Shown: positions 43,901-52,930 of the stretch, piece after piece
Numbering within the stretch: the stretch's first letter is position 1
Layout of the letters: each line of letters opens with the position of its first letter
NCBI RefSeq assembly: GCF_013402875.1
Contig: NZ_CP058579.1
Location: 3,348,001-3,412,000 of the forward strand
Origin: Halorarum salinum
Lineage (GTDB): Archaea > Halobacteriota > Halobacteria > Halobacteriales > Haloferacaceae
Length of the DNA stretch: 64,000 bases
Reading direction: 5' to 3'
The notes under the pieces: model-generated
The model's database searches: none
What the model was told of the DNA's origin: nothing
The model's input: only the letters and a program-made list of their open reading frames with translations
Translations under genes and position numbers: made by a program

Positions 43901-45526
43901 GAGCCGGGCCTCCAGCGAGGTGACGAGCTCCTCCCGGATGTAGTCGATGGGCGGGTTCGACACCTGCGCGAACAGCTGTTTGAAGTAGGTGAACAGCGGC
44001 CGGTTGTGCTCGGAGAGCACCGACAGCGGCGTGTCGTCGCCCATCGAGCCGACCGGGTCCTTCCCCTCCTTGGCCATCGGCTCGATGAGGTGGTTCAGCT
44101 GGTCGGTCGTGTAGCCGAAGGCGGCCTGCAGCCCGCGCAGGTCGCCGGTCACCTCCGGGTCGGTCGCGGCCGCGACGTCCGGGAGGCCGCGCGCCTCGGC
44201 GTCGACCCACTCGCCGTACTTCCCGTCGGTCAGGTCCTCGAACACCGCCTCGTCCGGGACGACCTCGCCCCGCTCGCGGTCCGCGACGAACACCTCGCCG
44301 GGCCGGAGGCGTCCGCGCTCCTTCACCTCGCTCGGGTCGTGTTCGAGCGCGCCGACCTCGCTGGCCATCACCAGCCGGTCGTCGGCCGTCACGTCGTACC
44401 TGCAGGGGCGCAGGCCGTTGCGGTCGAGCACGCCCGCGACGCGGTCGCCGTCGAAGCCGATGACCAAGGCCGGCCCGTCCCACGGTTCGACGAGCGAGGT
44501 GTGGAAGTCGTAGAACTCGCGGCGCCGCTCGCCCATCGCGTCGTCCCCGCGGTACGCCTCCGGGATGAGCATCCGGAGCGCGTGCGGCAACTCGCGCCCG
44601 CCATGGAGCAGCAGGTCGAGCGTCTCGTCGAGCGAGGCCGTGTCGGACTGGTCGGGGTCGGAGACCACCGGGGTCACCGTCTCCAGTTCCTCGTCGGTGA
44701 ACCCGCCGCCGGCGAGGTCGGCCTCGCGGGCGCGCATCCAGTTCACGTTGCCCCGGATGGTGTTGAACTCGCCGTTGTGGACGACGTTCCGGTACGGGTG
44801 CGCGAGGTGCCAGGCGCCGAGCGTGTTCGTCGAGAACCGGGCGTGGACGATGGCGACGCCGGATTCGAGCCGCTCGTCGCGGAGGTCCGGGTAGTACGCC
44901 GGCAGCTGGCTCGCCTTCAGCAGCCCCTTGTAGACGAGCCGCTCGCGGTCTAGCGAGCAGACGTAGAAGCGCCCGGCGCCGTCGACGTCGGCGGCCGCCT
45001 TCTCCACGGCACGCCGCGCGACGTAGAGCCGGCGGTCGAACTCCTCGTTCGAGATCCCGTCCGCCGGCGCGACGAACGCCTGCCACACCGACGGCTCCGA
45101 GTCCAGCGCCGTCTCGCCGAGGTCCGCCCCCTCGGCGTCCGTGGGGACCTCGCGCCAGGCGACCGTCTCGACGTCGTGCTCCTCGAGGATCGACTCGAAG
45201 CGGTCCTTCAGGTCCGCTCGAACGTCCCCGTCCGTGGGCATGAACAGCGACCCGACGGCGTAGGTGTCGGGCAGGTCGCCGACGACGGCCTCGAAGAAGC
45301 CGTCCGGCCGCTGGAGCATGACCCCCGCCCCGTCGCCCGTGTTCGGTTCCGCCCCGGTCGCCCCCCGATGTTCGAGGTTCTCGAGCAGTTCGATGCCATC
45401 CCGTACTACCGCGTGTGAACGCCCGCCGTCGAGGTCGACGACGGCGCCCACGCCACAGTTCGAGCGCTCGTCCGCGGGATCCGCCAGGCCCGCGGCCGAC
45501 CGCTCCGACGCGTCCGGCTCGGTCAT
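40994..45526 (-). CDS. gltB: glutamate synthase, large subunit
   Basis: 1,510 residues. After a 23-residue propeptide, C24 (SNCGVGAVVD) is the N-terminal nucleophile of the glutamine amidotransferase domain (about 24-420). The central and FMN-binding synthase domains follow, with the iron-sulfur segment CHQNTCPVGVATQ, and the C-terminal beta-helix GXGXG domain ends the chain. It makes glutamate from glutamine and 2-oxoglutarate. No gltD is next to it, so ferredoxin may donate electrons or the small subunit lies elsewhere. Confidence 0.95.
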   Translation of the reverse strand: MTEPDASERSAAGLADPADERSNCGVGAVVDLDGGRSHAVVRDGIELLENLEHRGATGAEPNTGDGAGVMLQRPDGFFEAVVGDLPDTYAVGSLFMPTDGDVRADLKDRFESILEEHDVETVAWREVPTDAEGADLGETALDSEPSVWQAFVAPADGISNEEFDRRLYVARRAVEKAAADVDGAGRFYVCSLDRERLVYKGLLKASQLPAYYPDLRDERLESGVAIVHARFSTNTLGAWHLAHPYRNVVHNGEFNTIRGNVNWMRAREADLAGGGFTDEELETVTPVVSDPDQSDTASLDETLDLLLHGGRELPHALRMLIPEAYRGDDAMGERRREFYDFHTSLVEPWDGPALVIGFDGDRVAGVLDRNGLRPCRYDVTADDRLVMASEVGALEHDPSEVKERGRLRPGEVFVADRERGEVVPDEAVFEDLTDGKYGEWVDAEARGLPDVAAATDPEVTGDLRGLQAAFGYTTDQLNHLIEPMAKEGKDPVGSMGDDTPLSVLSEHNRPLFTYFKQLFAQVSNPPIDYIREELVTSLEARLGPQRNLLGESPEHARQVICDSPILSEAEAAGIRDLDARTDGDLAARTLATTWDPDGDLERAVGTLREEAVAAVRDDVDVLVLSDRSVGPDAAPIPSLLATAAVHHALVREGLRARCGLVVESGDPREVHHVATLVGYGAGAVCPYLAYETVRDLVAGPDGADEAEALATFRAALEQGLLKTMAKMGISTVESYRGAQIFEAVGLDSGFVREYFEGTEIRTEGIGIEELAADVRERHAVGFGADPELETHGEYENRSSGLHHGWNPHSVRDLHAAVRGNDRESWDSFAEQVNDAEEPAELRNLLAFDSDRDPVPLEEVEPVGEIATRFSTAAMSLGSLSPEAHENNSIAMRRLGGKSNTGEGGEPPERFGTERECDVKQVASGRFGVTAEYLASADELQIKMAQGSKPGEGGHLPGAKVNEYIAHVRCSTPGVGLISPPPQHDIYSIEDLKQLIHDLKSANPEADINVKLVSEAGIGTIAAGVAKAEADVVHVSGHSGGTGASPKTSIKNAGLPWELGLAETNQMLRATGLRDRVRVCADGGMKTGRDVAVAALLGAEEFSFGTASLVSSGCVMARQCHQNTCPVGVATQREDLRERFPGEPEHVVNYMTFIAQELRELMAELGFRTVEEMVGRPEFLAQRDDLEGKPARLDLSTVLAEPAPGDRTKVREQDHRDVAEGVDWDLLEEAADALATGEPVSLSHTLANTDRAVGATLSNRIANEHGGDGLPRDTVRLDFDGTAGQSFGAFLAPGVSARLTGAANDYVGKGLSGGTVAVETPADAAFDPTGNVVVGNVALYGATSGEAYVNGVAGERFAVRNSGAKAVVEGVGDHGCEYMTGGVVAVLGDTGRNFGAGMSGGVAYVYDPDDEFGAKVNRGMVSLSRELTDADGAMLRRLVENHLARTGSDRAAELLENWSEAVSEFVRVLPDAYAEVIAEGRGEDVREDLPEAAGGEGTVSGFERGAVSGDD

Positions 45527-45762
45527 GCGTACCGGTCCGAGCGACCCGCATAAAGCCGTGACCCTGAAGGACTAAGGGCGTACCAATACCATACAAGGGA
45601 ATATTAGGTCAATGGTATCCGGAACCGAGTACCCGATCCACCCTCGACGAGGCGAAGCGGAAGAAACGGCCCGATCAGCAACGGATTTCTTTTCGTCCGT
45701 CCATCCGTTTTCGAATCAGAATCGTCGTTTCCCGTTCGTCCACTTATTACGGGAATTTGTGA

Positions 45763-47247
45763 TCAGTACGACTTGGCGAAGTACGCCGTCCGTTCGGCGG
45801 CCTCGCCGCAGATCGCGCAGGTCTCGTCGTGGTCGGCGTCGACGAGGTCGTCCTCGTCCTCGAACGGGACCATGACGATCTCTGCGGCGATCTGCTCCTT
45901 GATCTCGCCCTCGCAGGCCTCCTCGCCGCACCAGGGCGCCCGGACGTAGCCGCCGTGCTGGCCGATGGTGCCGAGGATGCCCGCGCGGTCGTCGGCGTCC
46001 CGAACCCCGCCCTCGAGGTTCTCCTCCGCGGCGGCGTACAGCTTGGCGAACACCTCGTCGAGGTGGACCTGTGCGGCGTCGGCGATCCCCTCGCGGGCGA
46101 CCGTCGACTGCTCGCCGTCGGGGCGGTGGACGACGGTCACCTCGCGGTCCTCGACCTCGTGGGGGCCGATCTCGAACCTGACGGGGACGCCGTGGAGCTC
46201 GTGTTCGTTGAACTTGAAGCCGGGGTTGCGCGTGTCGCGGTCGTCCAGTTCCACGCGGACGCCCGCCTCCCGGAGCTCCTCCGCGACGCCCTCGGCGTAC
46301 TCCAGGACCTCGTCCCTGGTGTCCTCCTGCCAGATGGGGACCACGACGACCTGCTCGGGCGCGACCGTGGGCGGGAGGACGAGCCCCTGGTCGTCCGAGT
46401 GGGTCATGATGAGCGCCCCGAGCGCGCGCCAGGAGAGCCCCCAGGAGGTCGTGTGCGCGAGGGTCTCCTCCTCGGCCTCGTCGCTGTAGGTGATGCCGAA
46501 CGCCTCCGCGAAGCTCGTGCCGAGGTGGTGGGAGGTCCCCCCCTGCACGGACTTCCCGTCGGGCATCAGCGCCTCCACGGTGGTGGTCGTGTCCGCGCCA
46601 GGGAACTTGTCGTGGTCGGGCTTTCGCCCGCGCAGGACCGGCACCGCGAGGAAGTCCTCGTAGGTCGACTCGTACTGGTCGAGCCTGAGCATCGTCTCCT
46701 CCCACGCGTCCTCGTGGGTGGCGTGGGCGGTGTGGCCCTCCTGCCAGAGGAACTCCTTCGTGCGGAAGAACGGCTTCGTCTCGGTCGCCTCCCAGCGGAC
46801 GACCGAACACCACTGGTTCACCCGCAGGGGGAGGTCGCGGTGGCTCCGGACCCACCGGGCGATGTAGGGCGTGATGATGGACTCGGAGGTGGGTCGCACC
46901 GCGAGCCGTTCCTCGAGTTCGTCGTGGCCGGCGTGGGTCACCCACGCCACCTCGGGGTCGAACCCCTCGACGATGTCCTTCTCGCGCTCGAGGTACGACT
47001 CAGGGATGAACATGGGGAAGTAGGCGTTCCGCACGCCCGTCTCCTTGAACTTCGCGTCGAGGAACCCCTGCATGCGCTCCCACAGTTCGTAGGCGCGCGG
47101 TCGGGTGACGATGAACCCCGACATCCCCTCGGGCGCGTAGTTCGCCAGGCCGGCCTTCCGGACGACCTCGGCGTACCACTCGCCGGTCTCGTACTCCTTC
47201 GATTTCGTGACGCCGAGTTCCTGCTCGGCGTCGTCGGTGTCGCTCAT
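45763..47247 (-). CDS. proS: prolyl-tRNA synthetase, archaeal/eukaryotic type
   Basis: 494 residues. Class II motifs: motif 2 near VVRWEATETKPFFRTKEFLW and motif 3 near the end of the catalytic core (TSWGLSWRALGALIMTHSDD), an anticodon-binding domain (about 300-400) and a C-terminal zinc-binding domain with CGEEAC and CAICG, ending in the typical AYFAKSY. No editing insertion, as expected for this type. Full length. Confidence 0.96.
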   Translation of the reverse strand: MSDTDDAEQELGVTKSKEYETGEWYAEVVRKAGLANYAPEGMSGFIVTRPRAYELWERMQGFLDAKFKETGVRNAYFPMFIPESYLEREKDIVEGFDPEVAWVTHAGHDELEERLAVRPTSESIITPYIARWVRSHRDLPLRVNQWCSVVRWEATETKPFFRTKEFLWQEGHTAHATHEDAWEETMLRLDQYESTYEDFLAVPVLRGRKPDHDKFPGADTTTTVEALMPDGKSVQGGTSHHLGTSFAEAFGITYSDEAEEETLAHTTSWGLSWRALGALIMTHSDDQGLVLPPTVAPEQVVVVPIWQEDTRDEVLEYAEGVAEELREAGVRVELDDRDTRNPGFKFNEHELHGVPVRFEIGPHEVEDREVTVVHRPDGEQSTVAREGIADAAQVHLDEVFAKLYAAAEENLEGGVRDADDRAGILGTIGQHGGYVRAPWCGEEACEGEIKEQIAAEIVMVPFEDEDDLVDADHDETCAICGEAAERTAYFAKSY

Positions 47248-47506
47248 ACTCGTTGGTTTCGGACTGCGCTCTTAAACTCGGTGCGTTTCGGTCGCCGGGG
47301 AGAAGTGGGGGCGGTGGGTGGGCTAGGCGCCACCCGGCGGGCGCGGGATGGGGCCGACGCGTCGGACGGCGTCACGTGACTGTCCCGGGCGTCGCGTCAT
47401 ACCGCCCAGTCGGGGGGCGTCCGCCAAGAACGTACCGGAGGAGCGTGACGCGGTGACACAGATGGCGGACGTCGCGGCGGAAACGGGACCGAGGCGGGAA
47501 CGGGGG

Positions 47507-47962
47507 CTAGTCGACCCGCACGCCCGTCTCGAGCTCCACCACCCGCGGGTCCCCCTCGTGGTAGACGAACCGGCCGCGGAACGTCCCCCCGTCCAGAACC
47601 GTCGGCAGCCAGTCGCGATCAGTCGCCCACATCTCCCCGAACGGGAGGTCCCCGACCGGGAACCACTCGGGGATCGCCTCGTCGCTCTCGCTCGGCGTTC
47701 CCTCGTACTCGGTCGCGCGGTACACGTGGACGAGCGCGTCCCAGTCCTCGGAGTAGTACTCGAACTCGCCGACCTTCTCGGGGTCGTGGACGCGGACGCC
47801 GACCTCCTCTTCCACCTCGCGGACGACGCACTCGCTTGGCGTCTCGCCCGGTTCGACCTTCCCGCCCGGACCGACGTACCGGTCGCTGCCGACGCCCCGC
47901 TTCTTGTGTATCAGGAGGGTTTCGTCGTCGGTGACCAGGTGACACAGCGTCGCGTCGCGCAT
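47507..47962 (-). CDS. NUDIX hydrolase, MutT-like
   Basis: 151 residues. The NUDIX box GGKVEPGETPSECVVREVEE followed by EVGV (about 33-56) is complete. The protein resembles 8-oxo-dGTP diphosphatases (DDETLLIHKKRGVGSDRYVG), which clean the nucleotide pool, but other nucleoside diphosphate derivatives are possible. ATG at 47962 is preferred over 48034. Confidence 0.88.
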   Translation of the reverse strand: MRDATLCHLVTDDETLLIHKKRGVGSDRYVGPGGKVEPGETPSECVVREVEEEVGVRVHDPEKVGEFEYYSEDWDALVHVYRATEYEGTPSESDEAIPEWFPVGDLPFGEMWATDRDWLPTVLDGGTFRGRFVYHEGDPRVVELETGVRVD

Positions 47963-48448
47963 TCGCCTAGATCCGGTGTCGGAGGGGTGTGGGTAAACGA
48001 TGTCGCTCTTTCGTGGCAGAGGGACCGGATCCATTCACCTGTTCGGGACGCCTCCCTCGAAAGCCCCCGCGGCGCTCGGCCCGGTGGGGCCGCTGTCGTT
48101 CGATAATCGAAGATTTTCGTGATGACGAGACGTCGAAGGCGTCTCGAACCACGCTCCTCGTCACTCGGCCTTCGGCCTCGTTCCTGCGGTGCTTGACGGT
48201 CCGCGCCTGCGCCGACCGCCGCGGCCCCTTTCAGTCCCACCCACCGCACCGCAGCCTCGCCCTCCCCAGCCTCCTGCGCTCCTCGGCCTTCGCGAGACTC
48301 ACTTCGTTCGACTCGCGTGCTCTCGTTCGCTTCGCTCACGAGAACTCCGGCCTGCGGTGCTCGTCCCTCGCGCGCGTCCGCTCGCCCCTCCGGGGCTCGC
48401 CGTCACGTGCCACCGCCACCGGCTCCGTTTCACCGCGCAGTCCCCGAC
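47963..48448. ncRNA. structured intergenic segment, possible RNA or dispersed repeat
   Basis: No real gene is seen in 486 bases although several frames are open. On the minus strand the part from about 48,245 down to 48,095 starts with GGTGGGACTGAAAGGGGC and contains hairpins such as GAGGCCGAAGGCC and CGAGACG/CGTCTCG (48126-48146), ending at a near palindrome TTCGATAATCGAA (48099-48111). The part 48,270-48,420 is rich in CTCGTTCG/CGCTCACGAG-type complementary words. From memory such segments recur in haloarchaeal genomes. Confidence 0.35.
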
Positions 48449-48943
48449 TCACTCCCGCGTCGGTTCCACCGCGAACGGACTCTCCCCCTCCCGCCACTCC
48501 CAGCCCGGTAGCCTGGTCTGGAACCCCGCGGCGAGCGCCGCGTCGAGGTCGTCCGCGCCCGCCGTCTCGCCGTCCTCCCCGTGCGTGTGGACGTCCGCGA
48601 AGTGGAACGTCGCCTCCGCGAGCAGCGCGAGGGGCTGTTCGCCCGCGATCGTCGCCGCGAGCTGGCGGCCGAGCAGTTCGTCGACGACGAACCCCGGGTA
48701 GTCGCCCTCCACGTCGAGTTCGCGGAGGAGGCCGCAGAGGGCGGCGACGTTCACCGCGCGGTCACCGTCCGCGAACACGGCGTCCACCTCCGCGCGGTAC
48801 CGCTCGACCGAGACGGTTCCGACGTCGGTTCCGAACAGGTCGCCGAGCGCGTCGCGCGTGTCGTCGATGAGGGGGACGATCCCGTCGGCCCCGTCGCGCA
48901 GGCGGTCGCGCTCCGCGCGGACGCGGGCGGGCGTGAGTCGCAT
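48449..48943 (-). CDS. conserved haloarchaeal protein of unknown function
   Basis: 164 residues, MRLTPARVRAERDRLRDGAD, largely helical with no transmembrane or catalytic motif visible. It is divergent from fttA and shares the AT-rich promoter region at about 48,986. Coding-like codon use and the good start support a real gene. Confidence 0.7.
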   Translation of the reverse strand: MRLTPARVRAERDRLRDGADGIVPLIDDTRDALGDLFGTDVGTVSVERYRAEVDAVFADGDRAVNVAALCGLLRELDVEGDYPGFVVDELLGRQLAATIAGEQPLALLAEATFHFADVHTHGEDGETAGADDLDAALAAGFQTRLPGWEWREGESPFAVEPTRE

Positions 48944-48985
48944 GACGTGTGGGTGGGTCGCCCCCGCCTTGCGCTTTGCGAAGGC

Positions 48986-48993
48986 TTTTATAA
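48986..48993. promoter_or_regulatory. bidirectional TATA element between fttA and the 48943 gene
   Basis: TTTTATAA is nearly symmetric and the only AT-rich stretch in the gap. It lies 43-50 bases ahead of the minus-strand gene start. For fttA it would imply a leader of about 130 bases, long for a haloarchaeon. Confidence 0.5.
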
Positions 48994-49071
48994 CCCGGAC
49001 CGGATACGTCGTAGTAAGCGGGTTTTCGCCACCCCACCGTGGGGCCGAACCTCGACAGAGAGTCCCGTATC

Positions 49072-49155
49072 ATGCGATCTTTCACGTCCAGTCAGACTGG
49101 CGGCACCGCCCCGGTTCGGAGCGGCGCCCCGCGTTCGACGTCCCTGCAGTCATGA
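49072..49155 (+). CDS. possible 27-residue upstream ORF of fttA
   Basis: ATG at 49072 opens a frame that ends in TGA at 49153-49155, overlapping the fttA ATG (ATGA). The peptide MRSFTSSQTGGTAPVRSGAP plus 7 residues is Ser/Thr-rich with no known motif. Its stop-start overlap suggests that translation of fttA could depend on this leader ORF. Whether it is translated is unproven. Confidence 0.35.
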   Translation: MRSFTSSQTGGTAPVRSGAPRSTSLQS

Positions 49156-51077
49156 GTCAAGTCGACACCCAACTCGAAGAGACGAAAGCACAGATCGAAG
49201 CCGAAATCCCCGACGACATCTCCGTCACCGACGTCAAGTACGAGGGGCCGGAACTCGTCATCTACACGCGCCACCCGAAGGCGTTCGCGGGCGACGGCGA
49301 CCTCGTCCGCAGGCTGGCCTCGAAGCTCCGCAAGCGCATCACCATCCGCCCGCACCCGGACGTGCTCTCGGACCCGCGGGAGGCGGAGGACCGCGTGCTC
49401 GCGGTCATCCCCGAGGATGCGGGCGTCACCGACCTGGACTTCCACCAGGACACCGGCGAGGTCGTCATCGAGGCCGAGAAGCCCGGCCTCGTCATCGGCC
49501 GCCACGGCTCGACGCTCCGGGAGATCACCCAGGAGGTCGGCTGGACCCCCGAGGTCGTCCGCACGCCGCCGATCGAGTCATCGACGGTCTCGAACGTCCG
49601 CAACTTCCTGAAACAGGAGCGCGACGAGCGCCGCGACGTCCTCGAACGCGTCGGCCGGCAGATCCACCGCGAGGAGATGGCCGACGAGCAGTGGGTCCGC
49701 ATCACGACGCTCGGCTGCTGTCGCGAGGTCGGGCGCGCGTCGTTCATCCTCAACACCGCCGAGACGCGCATCCTCGTCGACTGCGGCGACAAGCCGGGCG
49801 CGGAGGGCGAGGTCCCGTACCTCCAGGTGCCGGAGGCGCTCGGCGCGGGCGCACAGAACCTCGACGCGGTCGTGCTCACCCACGCCCACCTCGACCACTC
49901 GGCGCTGCTCCCGCTGCTCTTCAAGTACGGCTACGACGGCCCCATCTACACGACCGAGCCGACCCGCGACCTGATGGGTCTGCTCACGCTCGACTACCTC
50001 GACGTCGCGAACAAGGAGGGACGCACCCCGCCGTACGAGTCCGAGCAGGTGCGCGAGGCCATCAAGCATACCATCCCGCTCGAGTACGGCGACGTCACCG
50101 ACATCGCCCCGGACGTGAAGCTCACGTTCCACAACGCGGGCCACATCCTGGGCTCGGCGGTGTCGCACTTCCACATCGGGGACGGCCTCTACAACGTCTG
50201 CTTCTCGGGCGACATCCACTACGAGGACACGCGGCTGTTCAACGGCGCCGTCAACGACTTCCCGCGCGTCGAGACGCTCGTGCTCGAGTCGACCTACGGC
50301 GGGCGTAACGACTACCAGACCGACCAGGAGGACTCCGAGGAGCGGCTCATCGAGGTCATCAACGAGACGTACGAGCGGGACGGGAAGGTGCTCATCCCGG
50401 CGTTCGCCGTCGGGCGGTCACAGGAGATGATGCTCGTCATCGAGGAGGCGATGCGCTCGGGGAAGATTCCCGAGATGCCGGTCCACCTTGACGGGATGAT
50501 CTGGGAGGCGACCGCCATCCACACGACCTACCCCGAGTACATGCGCGACGAACTGCGCGACCGCATCTTCCACGAGGACGAGAACCCGTTCCTCGCGGAC
50601 CAGTTCAACCACATCGACGGCGGCGAGGAGGAGCGCCAGGAGGTCGCCGACGGCGGCCCCTGCATCGTCCTCACGACCTCCGGGATGGTCACTGGCGGGC
50701 CCATCATGTCCTGGCTGCGCCACCTCGGGAGCGAGGAGGAGTCCACGCTCACGTTCGTCGGCTACCAGGCCCAGGGGACGCTCGGACGCCGCATCCAGAA
50801 CGGCTGGGAGGAGATCCCCATCCGGGAGCGCGGCGGGTCGGGCAGGACGAGCACGCTCACCCTGAAGATGGACGTCGAGACCGTCGACGGCTTCTCCGGG
50901 CACGCCGACCGGCAGGGGCTCGAGAACTTCGTGAAGACGATGAACCCCCGCCCGGAGAAGGTGCTGTGCGTCCACGGCGACGAGCGCTCGGTGCAGGACC
51001 TCTCCTCGTCGCTGTATCACGACTACAACATGCGGACGTTCGCGCCGAAGAACCTGGAGACGTTCCGATTTAAATAG
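49152..51077 (+). CDS. fttA: transcription termination factor FttA (aCPSF1)
   Basis: 641 residues. Two KH-type domains (about 1-70 and 75-145, with VIGRHGS at 114-120) precede a metallo-beta-lactamase domain with the zinc motif HAHLDH (244-249) and a beta-CASP domain; the final SGHADRQGL and CVHGDE are also typical. In archaea this nuclease cleaves nascent RNA at U-rich sites and terminates transcription by RNA polymerase. Full length. The longer frame upstream (48858) is rejected. Confidence 0.95.
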   Translation: MSQVDTQLEETKAQIEAEIPDDISVTDVKYEGPELVIYTRHPKAFAGDGDLVRRLASKLRKRITIRPHPDVLSDPREAEDRVLAVIPEDAGVTDLDFHQDTGEVVIEAEKPGLVIGRHGSTLREITQEVGWTPEVVRTPPIESSTVSNVRNFLKQERDERRDVLERVGRQIHREEMADEQWVRITTLGCCREVGRASFILNTAETRILVDCGDKPGAEGEVPYLQVPEALGAGAQNLDAVVLTHAHLDHSALLPLLFKYGYDGPIYTTEPTRDLMGLLTLDYLDVANKEGRTPPYESEQVREAIKHTIPLEYGDVTDIAPDVKLTFHNAGHILGSAVSHFHIGDGLYNVCFSGDIHYEDTRLFNGAVNDFPRVETLVLESTYGGRNDYQTDQEDSEERLIEVINETYERDGKVLIPAFAVGRSQEMMLVIEEAMRSGKIPEMPVHLDGMIWEATAIHTTYPEYMRDELRDRIFHEDENPFLADQFNHIDGGEEERQEVADGGPCIVLTTSGMVTGGPIMSWLRHLGSEEESTLTFVGYQAQGTLGRRIQNGWEEIPIRERGGSGRTSTLTLKMDVETVDGFSGHADRQGLENFVKTMNPRPEKVLCVHGDERSVQDLSSSLYHDYNMRTFAPKNLETFRFK

Positions 51078-51152
51078 GACCAACGCGGTTCGGGTTCCCA
51101 CCCGACGTGACGGTTTTTGAGAGGGGATTCGAGGAATCGTGAGCGGCCCGCG

Positions 51153-51986
51153 TCAGCGCTTGGCGAGCAGGTCGACCCTCGTGAGCCAGACGGCGACGAG
51201 CACCATCGACACCGCCACGAGCAGGAAGACGACGCTGATGACGTTCACCTCCGGCGTGACGTCGTACCGGATCTGGTTCCAGATGTACACCGGCAGCGTC
51301 GGGTCGCCCGACCCCTTCACGAAGTAGGTGTAGACGAACTCGTTGAACGACAGGGTAAAGGCGAGCAGGCCGCCGGCGACGACGCCCGGGAAGACGTTCG
51401 GCAGGGTGACCTGCCGGAACGTCCGGAGTTCGTCCGCGCCCAGGTCCTTCGAGGCCTCCTCGAGCCCCCGGTCGAACGTGAGGAACGTCGGGAGGATCAC
51501 CAGCGTCGCGAACGGGATGGTGCGGATCACGTGCGCGATCACCACCGACACGTAGTCGGGCAGACCGAGGGTGCCGTTGAAGAACAGCACCATCGCGACC
51601 CCCGTCACCACGAGCGGGACGATGATCGGCAGGGTCGCGAGCAGTTGCAGCCAGTCGCGCCCCCGGAAGACGTACCGGTCGACCGCGTAGGCGATCATCG
51701 TCGAGAGGACGACGCTGATCGCCGTCGCGGGGATCGAGATGGTGAGCGTCGTCACGATGGCGTCGATGGCGGCGTCGTTCGAGAGGAACACGCGGTACCA
51801 CCGCAGGGTGAGTTCGTCCGGCGGGAACGACAGCACGCCGCCCGCGGCGAACGACATGAAGACGAGCACGGCGATCGGCACCCAGAGGAACGCCATCACC
51901 AGGACGACGACGGCCGCGGCCATGCGGGCGGCGTGGGTCTGGACGGCCCGCTCGACGGCGCCCCCGAGCCGACCGGTCACGCTCAC
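51153..51986 (-). CDS. ABC transporter permease, PotC-type
   Basis: 277 residues from GTG at 51986, which overlaps the stop of the previous permease by 4 bases (GTGA). Six membrane helices; the EAA loop reads EEASKDLGADELRTFRQVTL, which docks to the ATPase. It is the last gene of the operon and forms the membrane channel with the PotB-type subunit. Confidence 0.88.
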   Translation of the reverse strand: MSVTGRLGGAVERAVQTHAARMAAAVVVLVMAFLWVPIAVLVFMSFAAGGVLSFPPDELTLRWYRVFLSNDAAIDAIVTTLTISIPATAISVVLSTMIAYAVDRYVFRGRDWLQLLATLPIIVPLVVTGVAMVLFFNGTLGLPDYVSVVIAHVIRTIPFATLVILPTFLTFDRGLEEASKDLGADELRTFRQVTLPNVFPGVVAGGLLAFTLSFNEFVYTYFVKGSGDPTLPVYIWNQIRYDVTPEVNVISVVFLLVAVSMVLVAVWLTRVDLLAKR

Positions 51987-52930
51987 GCCTCCCCACCCCC
52001 GGTGTCGAAGAGTCCGCCCCCGAGCCGCGTGCCGAGGACGAGCAGCGCCACGACGACGACCGAGATGACCATCCCGATGGCGGCGCCGAACGGCCAGTTG
52101 AACGCGCTCTTGAACTGGTTCTCGATTACCATGCCGATCATGATGTTGTTCGTCCCGCCGAGCAGCCGCGGCGTGATGAACGAGCCGAACGTCGGGATGA
52201 ACACGAGCACGACTCCGGTGACGACGCCGTTGATCGTCGTCGGCAGGGTCACGGACGCGAACGTCCGCACCGGCCCCGCGCCGAGGTCCTTCGAGGCCTC
52301 GATGAGGTCCGGGTCCATGTTGGTCAGCGACGCGTAGAACGGCAGCACGGCGAGCGGCAACCAGACGTAGGTGAAGCCGATCAGCACGGCCGGTCCGCTG
52401 TACAGGAGGCCCAGCGCGGGGAGTCCGACCGCGTTCAGCGTCGAGTCGAGCACCCCGTCGCTCTGGAGGATGTTGATCCAGGCATACATCCGGATGATGT
52501 AACTGGTCCAGAACGGCAGGATGACGAGCAGGAGCAGGAGCGTCGTCCGCCGGGAGAAGCGGACGATGCTGTACGCCAGCGCGTAGCCGACGATCGACAC
52601 GATGGCGGTCACCTGTAGGCTGACGAGCAGCGTCCGCCACACCACCGTGAGGTAGATCTCCGACCCGAGGAACTCCGCGTAGTTCGACAGCGTCCACGGG
52701 CCGCCGATCGAACCCGTCTGGAACGAGACGACGAGCATCGCCAGCAGCGGGACGGCGAAGAACAGCACGAGCGTCGCGTACGGCGGGCCGGCGACCGCGA
52801 GCGTCCGCAGCCGCGGGCGCTCCCGGAAGTACGCCGCGAGGTCGTCGAGGCGGCCGCCGGCGGACTCGACTAGCGCGTCGACCCGGCCCGTCGCCGCCGA
52901 CTCGCCCGTGGCGTCCGAGCGCCCCGCCAT
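51983..52930 (-). CDS. ABC transporter permease, PotB-type
   Basis: 315 residues with about six membrane helices and the EAA loop IEASKDLGAGPVRTFASVTL. An N-terminal soluble stretch of about 45 residues precedes the first helix. The start at 52930 overlaps the ATPase stop by one base (TGATG). Confidence 0.88.
   Translation of the reverse strand: MAGRSDATGESAATGRVDALVESAGGRLDDLAAYFRERPRLRTLAVAGPPYATLVLFFAVPLLAMLVVSFQTGSIGGPWTLSNYAEFLGSEIYLTVVWRTLLVSLQVTAIVSIVGYALAYSIVRFSRRTTLLLLLVILPFWTSYIIRMYAWINILQSDGVLDSTLNAVGLPALGLLYSGPAVLIGFTYVWLPLAVLPFYASLTNMDPDLIEASKDLGAGPVRTFASVTLPTTINGVVTGVVLVFIPTFGSFITPRLLGGTNNIMIGMVIENQFKSAFNWPFGAAIGMVISVVVVALLVLGTRLGGGLFDTGGGEA

Noticed and set aside
47911-48339. 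Minus-strand frame of 142 codons with VGLKGAAAVGAG
   Set aside because: The pattern is the translation of a structured noncoding segment; Arg/Gly-rich, overlaps the NUDIX gene start and has no fold-like pattern.
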